In this document: positions 1 through 10,849 of the stretch, in pieces
How the letters are laid out: each line of letters opens with the position of its first letter
Position numbering within the stretch: position 1 is the stretch's first letter
Source: Emydura subglobosa
Taxonomy: Eukaryota > Chordata > Testudines > Chelidae
DNA: 64,000 nt
Direction: 5' to 3'
Assembly: GCA_007922225.1 (NCBI GenBank)
Contig: ML679973.1
Coordinates: 6,176,597-6,240,596 of the forward strand
Notes under the pieces: generated by a model
Database searches by the model: none
The model's input: the letters and a program-made list of their open reading frames with translations, nothing else
Told to the model about the DNA's origin: nothing
Program-made: the position numbers and the translations under genes

Positions 1-643
1 GCCATGGGGATTGGTTTGAAAAGAGAGAACATTTAACCTTGACATCCTGACTTCAGATTGCTAGTAACCAAATGTCATCATCCATTTGAGAGTTCCTTTG
101 GTGGCCTCTGTGAAATGAGTTTGCTGGGGCTCAGTCCGCTTCCTAGTAGACCGGTGTCCACATCAGTAAAATCACCACCATGGCTGGCACCAAATTACTT
201 CTTTGCTGGGTACCCCGAGCAGGTTGGCCCGGGATTGAAAGGAACAAGGAGGCTCAACTTCTGTCTTGCCATTAAAAGTACCAACTCCAGTTCAGGGATG
301 AAGTCAATCACTGGGGGAGAAGTTTACGTTGTGATTGCCCATAGATGTAAGAGGAATTCCATCTTTATGGCTATTGAGCTGAAAACCTTGCCTAGCATTA
401 AAATCATTTTCCCTTTTGCCCCAGAAACCCTAAATATAAATTTGTGAGGGTAATTTTAAATCTACATGGGCAAAATAAGGGGGTAACTGAGGTGATTCAG
501 GACTGTGTAAATTAATTTGTATTAACTCTTTTGAGCCTGCTGGTGGTCATATAGATATCTACTAAACACTCAGGCTGGCGAACAGCAGCTCTGTAGGGCT
601 GTGGTAACTGTAGCTCTTCCCCCTAAACTTTCCCACCATTGTT
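1..643. other. Unique sequence, no gene seen
   Basis: I see no recognisable repeat or exon. The plus-strand frame across 58-447 is open for 129 codons but has no ATG at its start, no recognisable domain and no splice context that supports coding. It is most likely a chance open frame. Confidence 0.6.
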
Positions 644-882
644 ACCAGTGGCGAGGACACTAGCCTAAGACTGAGAAGACCTGGGTTCAATTTCCTGCTC
701 TACCACAGACTTTCTGTGTAATCCTGGGAAAGTCACTTAGCCTCTTTTTGTGTCTCAGTTCCTCATCTGTAAAATGGGCATAATAGCACTGCCCTACCTC
801 GCTGGAGTGTTGTCTAGGTAAATACATTACAGATTGTGCAGTGCTCAGATACTGTGGTGATGAGGGCCATATAAGTACTGAA
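644..882 (+). mobile_element. tRNA-headed MIR/CORE-like SINE, near full length
   Basis: A Pol III type head (A-box-like near 648-662, B-box GGTTCAATTTC at 684-694) runs into the CORE-SINE signature: 'aatcctgggaaagtcactta', then 'tcatctgtaaaatgggcata'. The tail 'gggccatataagtactga' recurs, inverted and degraded, near 60.45 kb. The head is like a tRNA, but this is a transposed copy, not a functional tRNA. Strand follows the head-to-tail direction. The family name is from memory. Confidence 0.8.
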
Positions 883-2513
883 AAGTGAATGAGCAGAGAC
901 TGAGAGTTAAATTCAATCTCAGTGTAACAGCTGCGTTTCCATTGGCTTCCATGAAGCTGTGCCCACTTACACCAGGTGTGATTTCCTTACTTATCTGATG
1001 TGGGGAAGTGGTCTCTGGCGGGTAAGGTTTAAATCTATTGTTGGGGTAATGTGGGAAAGCCCACAGAGAAAGTGATTATCTCGCAGTGCACTCTGAGGAA
1101 TGGGTCCCCATGAAGAGAACATTACAACTAGAAAACACTCTTAGAAACAGCTGAATTGGGGTGAGGCAATGGATGTTGCTTGAAGACCAAAGCTCTGTTC
1201 ACCTTGAATGGGGATTTATTCCCCAGTGTTGCCTGCAGGTTCAGATTTACAGTAGAAAGACAGTGCTACGTGGGGAAGAACTGTCTGTTTGAGGGGACAT
1301 TTTACAAGCAGAAGATTTGCACAGGGATGAGTCATTATGTCAACACATTGCTTCATCCATGATCTCACCATCTGTAGAACAGTGTGTGTAGCTAAAGAAT
1401 TGTGGGTAATAAATCTACCATGTGGAGCTGAGAGAGAAAGCCGTGCAACTCAAATGGTAGAGTAGTCAGTGAGAGAGGCTGCAGATGTGGGTTCTCACCT
1501 CACTTCAGACTTTTCCCCGGAAACAAAATGGTTAATTGGTGTATCTCCCCTTTCCCCTAAGTGGGTCGTGTTACCGCCTATCTGTGCTGGCTCTATTGAA
1601 ATAGAAACTCTGACTTGCTTCTTTATAAAGCCTTCATTCAGATTCTTCTCCCTTAGAAAGAACCTTTCTTACTAACATCAGCAGTTACACATTGAAAATG
1701 GGGCCTGGCTACTATACGGTACAGCCACAGCAGTTAACCTTGGACCTTCCTTCCCCCCTAGGTATCCAGATAAAGCCCCAGTTCATAAGACCCTCCCTAT
1801 AACGCTGTGGCTCACTCATCTCCCTATGGGTTGCGGCCACAGCAGGTGGGTATCACTGCTCTGATGCTCTTGCTTTAGTAGTGCCATAATCTTTATTAGT
1901 CCAAGGCCCTCGGAATCAAATGAAGCTATGGAGGAGGGTGACTGCTTGCTCAGGAAATTGGCAATGGGACACACAGCCATTTAGCTCCAGCGAACTGGCT
2001 CAGATTCATCCCAGATGAGGTGTAGGTGAAAGTCTTTACTCTCTGATGGCTGGCTGGATGGTCTGATGCCACGCCCTGGTGAACTAGTGTTGGCATTTCA
2101 CAAAACTTGCAAGTGGCCGCCTTGTTGGCAGTCTCATCATAGAGGCCAAGGACTGAATCTAGTTGGAGACTGGCTTTTTGGTGCTGGAAGTGCTTTCACC
2201 AGCTCAGGGGTGAAGACAGCTGATAACCCAGTATGGCATGGTCACTTACCACAAGACGGAACGCTAGCCATCATAGTGGGGTACTGCTGTTATCAAAAAG
2301 GGCTTACACAAATGCTCCTCAAAACTGTGGCTCTTCAAGCCAGGAGCAATATGGCTGCTGGCTGTGAAGGAGTGGTTGAATTACCAAGATTCCTTAAGTG
2401 GCAGGGGGTGGCGGTCTCTCATGCTAATTTCTGGATGTGGTCACTATGAATTTGCCTGCCAGTGACAAGGTTTCTCAGCTGTTAGCCAAGCCATGGAAAG
2501 GGGAAAGATGGTC
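883..2513. other. Mostly unique sequence
   Basis: At 909-985 there is a weak resemblance to the short palindromic elements seen elsewhere ('ttccattggcttccatgaag', then 'cacttacaccaggtg'). The 127-codon plus frame at 2066-2449 shows no domain or repeat structure and is probably chance. Nothing else is supported. Confidence 0.5.
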
Positions 2514-2762
2514 AGCAGTGAGGGCATTAGCCTAGGACTTGAGAGATGTAGGGTCAATTCCCTGTACTGCCACAAGCTTCCTGCATGACCTTGGGCAAGT
2601 CACTTAGCTTCTATGTGCCCCTGTTCCCCATCTATGAAATGGGAAAATAGCACTTCCTTACCTCGCAGGGGCGTTGTGAGTACAAATGTGTTAGAGGTGG
2701 GGAGGCTCTTTGAGACCAGCTGATGAAAAACACTGGATAAGACTCAGGTATTATTATTATTT
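2514..2762 (+). mobile_element. tRNA-headed MIR/CORE-like SINE
   Basis: Same architecture as the copy at 644-882: head 'agggcattagcctaggactt', B-box-like GGTCAATTCC near 2552, 'gaccttgggcaagtcactta', 'catctatgaaatgggaaaat', ending in a short ATT run (2749-2760). Its similarity to the 644 copy is visible throughout the head and middle. Confidence 0.8.
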
Positions 2763-3618
2763 CCATTCCATTCAGATATGGTTGGTTACATTCAGCATGT
2801 CAGGGAGGAAACTATTATTTAGCCTTCACCACTGACAATATGAACATATGTGGCAGCTGCATGGTCATACCGAAGTTTGTGATCATGGAGCCCTTCAAAG
2901 ATAAGCATGTCATGCAGCCGTGGTTCTTCAGGCAGGAGTATTCCCAGGGACCTGGCACGGATATCCTTTTTCATAATGGTATTCAATGCTCAGTTTGAAA
3001 TAAAAAAGAGGACCATACCTACTGCTTCCAGGCGCAAGAGAACCCAGTAACGTTAGCCTGGGTTCTGCTGCTTACCTGAAACGTCAACAGTCAGGCAGAA
3101 CTTGTACCCGTGCCATCCCTGCCACGTCCTGCTTGTACTCCAGAGAAGTGCCCCAGGGCTCTTCCGCTTTGATTGCATCCCACTCCAGCTGCCAGGGCTC
3201 TGGGACTGGGCCTCTTGAGTGCACAGTTCCCTCGGGTCTGCTGCTGCGCAATCCAGCACAGCCTGTGATTCAAAGTGCAGTGAGACGATGTGGGTATGGA
3301 AAACCATTGACATGGAGATTGACCCTATATCTGGTAGACTGAATTTTCAGTATTTGCCAAAGTCTTGTCTTTATGGGGTCAGATGTTCATGTGAAACATT
3401 TGGCAAGCCCCCTGACCCAGCCTATATCTCAGGGCTTCTCAAAGGATTTTACAAAATGTCTAATATGAGCTGCTGCTGCTTTTCATTATTAGTTGAACAT
3501 TGACTGTACAAAGCACTGTACAACACATGGAGCAGACCTGGCCTCTGCCCATTCTAGGAAGTCAGCAAATAGAGATGAAAAAATGAATTGATATTTGTGT
3601 GTGTGTGGAGGGGGTTGG
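2763..3618. other. No identified feature
   Basis: I see no repeat or gene. Short overlapping frames at 3053-3342 on both strands lie in moderately GC-rich sequence and do not resemble a known product. Confidence 0.5.
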
Positions 3619-3752
3619 GTTAAAGGCCTGGTGTGCGGCTCAGGAGATGTTGGCTGCATTCTCAACTTTGCCACAGACTCACTGTGCAACATCGGGGAAG
3701 CTTGTTCACCTTTGTCCCTCAGTTTTCCCCTCTGTAAGAATCAGACAGCGGA
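3619..3752 (+). mobile_element. Degraded SINE fragment
   Basis: The order 'aaaggcctggtg', 'tttgccacagactcactgtg', 'cctcagttttcccctctgta' matches the middle of the MIR/CORE-like SINEs in this window. The A and B boxes are eroded and the tail is missing. Confidence 0.6.
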
Positions 3753-3772
3753 CTGGGAGACTTATTTCACTG

Positions 3773-3890
3773 TAGGAACATAGATAATTGCCAGACCAGT
3801 CCAGACCAGGGGTCCATCTAGGTCTAGTTTAGTGATCCTATCTCTGACAGCGACTAGGACCAGATGCTTCAGAGGAAGGTGGGCCTCCAG
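3773..3890 (-). mobile_element. CR1 LINE 3'-end fragment
   Basis: The segment starts 'taggaacatagataattgcc' and continues 'ccagatgcttcagaggaagg', which I recognise as the reverse complement of the 3' region of a sauropsid CR1 subfamily. Only about 120 bp remain, as expected of CR1 copies, which are usually truncated at the 5' end. A second CR1 3' end in the same orientation begins about 160 bp further on. Confidence 0.6.
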
Positions 3891-4049
3891 AAATACAGAG
3901 AAAAATATATCATGGCACCTTGAGTTGTGAGCTGGTTGGCTTTTATTAGCTAAGCAGTTCAAGCTGTCTATTAAGTTGATGTGACACTTCTGGGATTGAT
4001 GCTGTGTGTCAGCAAATAGTGTTGGGGAATTCACTAGATGATCTCTTCA

Positions 4050-4945
4050 TAAGATCATAAGAACTCATCAGCTTGTCTAGTATCCTGTCTGCAACAGTGG
4101 CATGTACGAGAACGTCAGCGGAAGTGTACAGAACAGGGCAATTATGGAGTGATGCACCCCATTTTCCATTCCCAGCTTCTGGCAGTCAGAGGTTTAGGGT
4201 CACCCTGAAAATGGGGTTGTATCCCTGGCCATCCTAGGTAATAGACCTATCCCCTATGATCTCATCCATTTCTTTTTTGAATCCAGTTATACTTTTGGCC
4301 TTCACAACATCCCATCACAATGAGTTCCACAGGTTAGTTGTGCATTATGTAAAGAAGTATTTCCTCTTGTAGGTATTAAATCTGTTGCATATCAACTTCT
4401 TCAGGTGACCATTGGTTTTAGTATTGTGGGAAGGGTATATAACACTTCTCTATTCACTTTTTCCACACACCATTCATGATTTTATAGACCTTTGTCATAT
4501 CCCCGCTCAGTTGTCTCTTTTCTAAGCAGAACAGCCCTAATCTTTTTAGTTTCTCCTCATATGGAAGCCATTCCATAATCTTGATCATCTGTATTGCCCT
4601 TCTCTGAACCTTTTCCAGTTCCATTATATCTTTTTGAGATGGGGCAACAAGAACTGGACACAGTATTCAAGGTGTGGATGCACCATATATTTATATAGTG
4701 TCATTATGAAATTTTCTGTTTTATTTTCTGGCCCTTTCCTAATAGTTTTTAACATTCTGTTAGCCTGTTGGACCCCTGCTATGCATTGAGCAGTTTCTAT
4801 GTATTCCTGCCATTTGTTTCCTCTCTTTCAACCCAGTACTGATCTATGAGAGGAACTTACCTCTTATCCCATGGCTACTTTGTTTCCTTAAGATACTTTG
4901 GTGATGGACTTTGTCAAAGGCTTTTTGAAAATCCTTTTGAGTACT
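4050..4945 (-). mobile_element. CR1 LINE, 5'-truncated and decayed
   Basis: Read on the minus strand this is the end of CR1 ORF2 and its 3' region. Landmarks in plus-strand order are 'aagatcataagaactcatca' (3' end), 'gagttccacaggttagttg', 'catgattttatagacctttg', 'cccttctctgaaccttttcc' and 'gaactggacacagtattcaa'. The last stretch (4840-4945) skips part of the consensus as I remember it, so an internal deletion is likely. The ORF2 frame is full of stops and the copy is dead. CR1 is a non-LTR retrotransposon encoding an endonuclease and reverse transcriptase. Confidence 0.85.
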
Positions 4946-5041
4946 GAGTCCAGTATCACAGCCCTAATCTTGGGGCAGAGTGCAGCAGCTATTTAAATGG
5001 GTTTCTCCTCACTCGCATTCTTTTTGGTGTACAAAGGAGGG

Positions 5042-5069
5042 GTGTGTGTGTGTGTGTGTGTGTGTGTGT
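5042..5069. repeat. (GT)14 microsatellite
   Basis: Fourteen uninterrupted GT units. A pure dinucleotide tract of this length is likely to vary between individuals. Confidence 0.98.
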
Positions 5070-5539
5070 AGGGTTCTTTTCATGCTTGTTTTTTATCTTC
5101 GACATACAAGGAATGTCAAGCCTGGTCTTCCCTGGTTTTTCTGAGAACTCCTAAGAGGTGCTCAGAGGTAGATTGCAAACCACTTCACCATTCAACTGAA
5201 GGGGCAGGGTATGTGTGTGTGAAGTTTTAACGAAGAGCTCTTTTCTCCTATGTGTTTCTCACATTTTTAGATTAAATAAAGTTTAAAAGACACAAACAAA
5301 ACAGTCTGCTCACAAATCCCTTCTCCTGTCAATTGATCCGTGTTTAAGGGCAGATTCTAAATGGTCATGAAGCTCTGTCTGTTTACAACAGTGGAAGATG
5401 TGTCCTTCAGTCTCTTGAGATTCTGTCGTTTCACTAATTCTCCACCGAGCCAAAGTGTTACATGGTAAACCTGAGTTTCAAATATAAAAGTTTCAAATGT
5501 AAAAAAGGAAGCAGGAAACTGACTGGCAGAACTATAGCA

Positions 5540-5718
5540 GTGTAATTATAGCTCTCTAGCTATGCCGGTATATAAAGTGGAGTGTTTGTACCAGACTAAA
5601 GTTACTTCTATTCCTATATAGAGTGTTCACATGGGAAATTATCCCTGAATAGCTGTAGCAGTATAATTATACTGCTTAAGTCCTGTCAGTGAATTTCCCT
5701 CTGTGGACAAGCCTTTAG
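5540..5718. mobile_element. Probable remnant of a TIR DNA transposon
   Basis: The right end 'ctctgtggacaagcctt' resembles the inverted form of the 'ggcttgtctacac' ends carried by several short elements here. The body ('gtataattatactgcttaag', 'ctatgccggtatataaag') resembles a common turtle DNA element I recall. The left end is not identifiable, so the boundaries are rough. Confidence 0.35.
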
Positions 5719-5820
5719 ACCATCTTCAGGCCTTCTTCATTCATCATAAAAAGCAAAAAAGGGCACAAACCCAACTACTTTTCTTTTGCAGATCACCTTT
5801 AGGACACATGACTTAGGGTG

Positions 5821-5941
5821 AGGATTGTCAAGTTTGGTTGGATGTGTTCCTGGAAGTTTCATCGCATGACATAATCTTTCATTCAAAATGAATCTTTAAT
5901 TCCTGGAGACTCCAGGACAATCCTGGAGGGCTGGCAACCCT
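5821..5941. mobile_element. Short TIR element (MITE), about 121 bp
   Basis: Left end AGGATTGTCAA and right end CTGGCAACCCT are imperfect inverted copies. The interior has 'ttcctggaagtttcatc' on the left and 'ttcctggagactcc' on the right, around an AT-rich centre. I recognise the whole as a frequent sauropsid repeat. No clear target duplication. It abuts the next element after only a few bases. Confidence 0.6.
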
Positions 5942-5946
5942 ATCTA

Positions 5947-6703
5947 GGGTATGTCTACACAGTAATGTAAGCCTAAGGTTAATGGGACTCAGGTCAGCTG
6001 GCCTATGTCAGGGAACCCTATTTCTACACTGCATTTTAACCCTAGGTTAAGGATTTTCTGATCCATGCTCAAACCAAGGGCTCTGGTGTCCACACTGCCG
6101 TGCACAGATCCGAGTCCAAATAACCACATCCCAGAGTGCCTAGTGTGCCCCCCTCCTCCCCTAGTGTTGACATTTTAGCCCTGTGAACATGGGTGGCTTG
6201 TGAACCGCAGGTTTGGGGTGGCTAGCCTCAGCCCCGCCCCTTCCGCCCCCTCTCCCATCAGAGCCTCACCCTGGACAGCCCAAGCACCACCAGGCCGGCC
6301 AGGTGGGTGCAATACCAGAGCGCCCCAGCGCTGCCCCACCCCAACCCACCCTGACCCCAGGATGGCTGGCCCGCGCCCCAGCGCTGCTTCGCCCCAGCGA
6401 CAGCCTGCACCGCCCCTACTGTCGGCCCAGCCTGCCCCAGCACCAAGCCCAACCCAGCCCCTGGAGCATCGCCAGCCCGAGCGTCCCTAGCCTGCACCTG
6501 TGTCAAGCTGGGGCCATGTGCACAGAGGAACGGAATACGGCTTGGATCCTAAGCCCTAACATGGGCTCATATCCTGCAGCCCTGCAGGATCCTGGGACCC
6601 AAGGTTTGAGTCGTAGGTTAACACAATTGGTGTGTGGATGCAAGGGAATTAGGCTTGAGCCCCAGGCTCAAGCCTGGGTTTACAATGCTGTGTAGATATA
6701 CCC
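5947..6703. mobile_element. 757-bp TIR DNA transposon flanked by TA
   Basis: The left end begins GGGTATGTCTACACAGTAAT and the right end, read inverted, begins GGGTATATCTACACAGCATT. The arms match over about 26 bp with few mismatches. TA lies immediately outside both ends (5945-5946 and 6704-6705). No transposase frame is visible, so it is non-autonomous. The middle (about 6140-6510) is distinctly GC-rich and produces several chance overlapping frames on both strands. The superfamily is uncertain: TA suggests Tc1/mariner-like, but related ends elsewhere in the window are flanked by TTA as in PIF/Harbinger. Confidence 0.8.
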
Positions 6704-6716
6704 TAAGCATTTAGAG

Positions 6717-6917
6717 CAGTGGTTTTCAACCTTTTTTAATTTGCGGACCCCTCAAGCATTTTGAATGGAGGCGTGGACCCCTTTGGAAATCTTAATCATG
6801 TTCTGTGGACTCCAGGTTGAACACCATTGTTCTATGGCAACAACAACCTTTCACAGACCCCTTAGACGTAGTCTGTGGACCCCTAGAGGTCTGTGGACCA
6901 TAGGTTGAAAACCACGG
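6717..6917. mobile_element. hAT-type MITE with 8-bp target duplication
   Basis: The left end CAGTGGTTTTCAACC and right end GGTTGAAAACCACGG are inverted copies of the hAT (Charlie-like) terminus. Flanking 8-mers ATTTAGAG (6709-6716) and GTCTAGAG (6918-6925) agree at 6 of 8 positions and fit the known nTCTAGAn preference of this superfamily. At 201 bp, with no reading frame, it would have needed a transposase from elsewhere. Confidence 0.9.
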
Positions 6918-6925
6918 GTCTAGAG

Positions 6926-7095
6926 AGGTGGGTTCTGTTCCCATACTATTCCCATTTCTCTGAGTTCATACTGTGTGACCTTGGGCAAACTGCTTCATCT
7001 CTCTGTGTAAAAATAATATCACTAACCATGCAGAGGCTTAATTATTTCTAAAGCTTTGAGATCTTGAAGTGGAAGGCCAAAGAGAAGTATAAAAT
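6926..7095 (+). mobile_element. Degraded SINE (MIR-like middle)
   Basis: 'atactgtgtgaccttgggca' followed by 'cttcatctctctgtgtaaaa' marks the MIR/CORE middle. The end 'gaagtataaaata' resembles the eroded tail. The hAT element sits directly upstream, possibly inside the original SINE head. Confidence 0.6.
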
Positions 7096-7984
7096 ACAAC
7101 TATTATATCATTAAACATATTTATCAGAAGGGTTGGATACAAACAGTCCAGTGATTTGTTATCCGTCTTGTCCATTTTAAAACCTGAAAGCCAAACTGAG
7201 ATGTAGATTCTGTAGATTTTATTGATTGCTTTGAGTCTACAGATTTCTGTACATTTCCCTGTCCTCCCTTTAAAACAAATCTATGGCAACCTCTGTTCCA
7301 CTTCTCTAGTGACCAGTCACCAGCAGAGGAAGTCAGAGGAAGGCTGATGTGGCAGAAACCGACAAGATCAAGCAGTGTTAGGTCACTGATGTCTGCACTG
7401 AGGATTTTAATTAGGATTATTTCCTTCATCTTTCTGTGACCCAATTGTTGCTGTGGATCATGGATGTTCTTGAAACATTTGGTTGTGATCTTTGCTGAGT
7501 AACACTTATCATGTCTTATCTTAGCTGCCAAAAAGAACTGATCCTTTGGTACAGTTTCTGGGAACCGTGGAGCGACTTTTTACTGGGAATCTTTCTGAGT
7601 ATCTGTAACCTTTGTCTTTGGTTTCTATCTTTCACACCAGTAATTGTTTGATGCTTTTTTTCCCCAAGCAAACATGATTCAGATATATTTCTCCCCCAGC
7701 AGAGCTTTGTGTCAGGTGACAGTCTCATGCTGCTAGCATGTCTGAAACAGGAAAATAAAGACTATAAGGCTGAGAAGACACTAAAGTTAATCCCTGCAGT
7801 TCTTTCACCTCAAGCTGTGATTTTGTCAGGTCTTGTAAACCAAGCATTGTCAAGCCTGGACAGTACTTGAATGGAGGACACCTAGAAAATCCCAGGGTCT
7901 GGCAAGAAATGGTGCTGGTGTAAATCAGTAAATCATCTGTGTTACAGTGAGGTGCAAGAAAGAGCTGTAAAACCAAATAATTGA
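7096..7984. other. No identified feature
   Basis: Three short minus-strand frames (7124-7531, 7516-7728, 7725-7976) run through this stretch, but none has a recognisable domain, and their composition does not differ from non-coding neighbours. Confidence 0.5.
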
Positions 7985-8135
7985 GACCACTTGTAACGTG
8001 TTCATTAAAGATTCCATGGCACGCTTCACAAGAGACAGGGTGTTCACTCCAGTGTCCTGGTCAAATTCCAGGTTAGATAATTGCATTCTGCCACCCTAAA
8101 CTCCCCCTGCAGTTTTAATTAGAGGTGGATCAGCT
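7985..8135 (+). repeat. Interspersed repeat R1, copy 1
   Basis: Shares with 38005-38330 the order 'cattaaagattccatggcac' / 'attacagattccatgacac', then 'gtgtcctggtcaaattcca' / 'gtgtcctggccaaattcca', then a C-rich 'ccccctgca'. This is the central part of a common sauropsid repeat whose formal name I cannot give. Copy 2 is at 34790-35110. Confidence 0.7.
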
Positions 8136-9429
8136 GGATAGTTACGTTGCATGGCAGAGCCTTGTTTCTGTCCCTGTGCAGCAAAAACATCACATGGCAT
8201 TTCCTAGGCAGTGAATGTCAGCTCGGTGCATGAAGCTCATTCTGTTCTGTTGTTAGCATCCAAACTGCACCGGAAATGCAGTCATCCCCCCTCCCCTGCT
8301 CCAGGCCAAGAGGTGTTTGGGTATTCTTGCCTGCCTGGGTCTTACTGTATTCTGATCTATATTCCTGTCTAAGTACAGGATTACTTGCATTGTGACCAAT
8401 GGAAAGGTGGCTGTTCAATGTTGGTGGATATCGGCTGTGCTGTGCCACGTTGAAGATGACAGTAGCTTTATTTTAAAGAGAAGGAAAAAGGGAGGGAATG
8501 GATGGTGGCGTTATGATGTTGAGTAAGGTTTATAATAGCAATAATCTCCCATGAAAACAGTTGTTATCATAGTTAATGTTCGCTTTGTCAGTATGTTAAC
8601 CTTCCTTGGCTTCGCCTCGGGCCATTAAATGGCCAACCATTCGTTAAACACCCGGGAGCAACCAATTTCAGGGGGAATATTACTGATATCATTTGCTAAG
8701 TGAAGCGCTTGGAATAATGGTAGCCAGCTACACTCACACGCCCAAGCCCACGCACATGCATGGATTCTCTCTCACATGCACAATCTCTTGCTCACATGTT
8801 GTCAGGTGCATGTAGACGCCTGTGCTCTGATTCGTGTATAAACTCTCACATTCACGTTGATTCATGCACTCTCTTCAGGGGCCAAATTCATGATAGCGGG
8901 AATGGGGTTGTAAGTTTAAATAATGCAAGTGAGTGTAAATTGGTTTCACACACACACCGGAGGGGTATATAGCAGGAACAGCAACTAACATGAGAGTTAA
9001 ATTTAATTCTCTCCCCCCCCCTCCCCTTGGCTTTCTTTTACCTTCATATAGCCTCTTGGTTTTTTGTAAGCAGCTAAAATTGCCACCCTGCTCTTAACAC
9101 AGTACAGACGATGTGCACAATCCCCATTGAAATGAATGGCAGTTATGTGGCTAAATCCCTGTGTCATCTTTGAAAATCTCACCCATAGATTGGATCTGGT
9201 CTAAACCTACCACCTTTCCTCAGGTTTACCTTAGTTGGAAACGTAAATAACAATCAAACTAAGCCTACAAGAGCTTGGCTTTTCCTAGGGTTTGCCCCTA
9301 CAGGGCGCCTCTGCTGCAGTCCATCATTCCCTCTCCCTTGGAGGGAGACTCAGACTCTTTTATATGCCTGGGCTAGGGCCGATAGGATCCATGTAGTTTG
9401 TCTGCCAGGGTAAGGAACAGAAATAACTA
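8136..9429. other. Low-repeat stretch with CA-rich part
   Basis: 8517-8710 is compositionally complex, contains 'gggccattaaatggcc' (partly palindromic) and no known repeat; it could be conserved but cannot be tested here. 8730-8960 is rich in CACA/CATG words. 9117-9186 ('ccattgaaatgaatggcagt', 'tttgaaaatctcaccc') resembles half of a short palindromic element. The rest shows nothing. Confidence 0.45.
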
Positions 9430-9690
9430 GAGCTGGTCCAAAAAAACTTTTCCCACTGACATTTTCAAACTTTCACCAAAGCTTAAAAATTAAAAGATGT
9501 CATCTGAAAATGGGTGGAGTTGTGGTTTGCTCCTCGTGTCCCCATTCTCCTCTATGGGCTAGGACCTCCAGCTGGACTACATTCTCCTCTATGGACAGGA
9601 CTACATCTCCCATGATGCACCACAGCCAGGGACTCCATGTTGCAAGGAGGGGAAAGCTGATGCATTGTGGGAGATGTAGTCCAGATAGGG
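9430..9690. mobile_element. AT-end foldback family (R3), copy 1
   Basis: Starts with 'agagctggtccaaaaaaac' and has a core of two inverted 20-mers: ACTACATCTCCCATGATGCA (9600-9619) and its near-exact reverse complement (9661-9680, 18 of 20). A direct repeat of 'attctcctctatgg' lies left of the core (9544, 9581). The same core layout recurs at 34350-34690 and 46305-46900. It looks like a non-autonomous DNA transposon; the superfamily is unknown to me. Confidence 0.65.
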
Positions 9691-9712
9691 AGCCCAGCCC
9701 ATCGAGGAGACT

Positions 9713-9728
9713 AAATAAATAAATAAAT
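9713..9728. repeat. (AAAT)4 microsatellite
   Basis: Four AAAT units directly after the foldback element. Confidence 0.95.
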
Positions 9729-9759
9729 AGACTAGGTCTTTTCATTTTTGCCTGTGAAA

Positions 9760-9779
9760 TGCCATATGCAAATATGGCA
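9760..9779. other. Perfect hairpin enclosing an octamer
   Basis: The 8-bp arms TGCCATAT / ATATGGCA flank a GCAA loop. The centre reads ATGCAAAT (9766-9773), the POU-factor octamer. Whether this means anything is unknown. Confidence 0.5.
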
Positions 9780-9918
9780 CTATATACATAGGAATATAAT
9801 GAGTGCTCTATGTATGCAGACCCACTTCTGCTGTGCCACTCACAGCGAATCACGATGACGTATATGAATTGCCTGGGTGATTTTCCCTTCTGCTAATCGT
9901 TATCTACTTGTTTGTCCT

Positions 9919-10020
9919 TAGAATGTAAATCTCCTTGGAGCAGGGACTGTCTCTTCTAAAATATCTGGAAAGTTCACGGGGCCACATCCTCAAGATATTT
10001 AGGTGCCTAGTTCTGACTGA
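9919..10020 (+). repeat. SINE-tail piece plus half of a short TIR element
   Basis: 'ggagcagggactgtctcttc' is a piece of the extended SINE tail known to me from turtles. 'gggccacatcctcaagatat' then 'taggtgcctagttctgac' matches one arm of the palindromes at 16736-16825 and 19331-19420. Confidence 0.4.
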
Positions 10021-10030
10021 TTTCGTCACA

Positions 10031-10849
10031 GTGGATGCTATAAATGATAGTCATATCAAATATGTAATATTGCACAGATTTTTGAAAAAGCTAAAAATGT
10101 TGACTATTGAAACCTATTTGAAAATATAGTATTTAAAACCTATTTATATTATACAGCACACCACACCTGTCACAACAAGAAGACGCCAGCACCTTCAGCA
10201 CTCTTTTGTTCCAAAAGAGAGCGTACCTTGTATTGCAGAAATGCAAATGAAGGGTGTTCTTTGCATCACCTCTGCATTTCAAAAATTAAAATAGAAAACA
10301 TTCTCCTGTAGTGCCAGCAAATCTTAATTGCACTTTTCCATCTCTGTGTGTGCTTCACTACGGCATAAGGGCTCCCCTGCCTTCCTCACTCTCTTTCTTA
10401 AATTATAAAGTGTTCTCACTTGCTGTTTGGACACTACCAAGTACCGCTCACTGCAGGTATCACTCCAACAGCTCCGGAGAGCACTTTATAATTCCACAGC
10501 GAGAGGGGCAAGGAAGCACTTCTCACCATCTAGAAAAAAAGATATTACCTGATGCTGTATGCCCTTCACACGCAAATTAGGGAGGCTGTGTGTGCTAAAC
10601 AGGCACTTCAAGACATAAAGAAGTGCCAACATTTTCAGACAGAGCCTGTAGCTGGTAAGCAAACATCTTTAGCTTTCCACAAGTGTGTCTTCCACATTCT
10701 CCGGGAAGAGGCTGGAAACTTTAAATAACTAGAGCAATTAAATCTTCTCCTTCTGTGAGAGTGCATTACCTCAGTGGCCAAATCAGAGTGTTTACAGCAT
10801 GAACAACCTCAATCATTCACATATCATGGGTCAGACACCCCCCTATCCC
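10031..10849. other. No identified feature
   Basis: AT-rich to about 10140, then ordinary unique sequence. The 89-codon plus frame at 10311-10580 has no recognisable content. Confidence 0.5.

Noticed and set aside
58..447. 129-codon frame as an exon
   Set aside because: No ATG at the start, no recognised domain, and no splice or conservation evidence.
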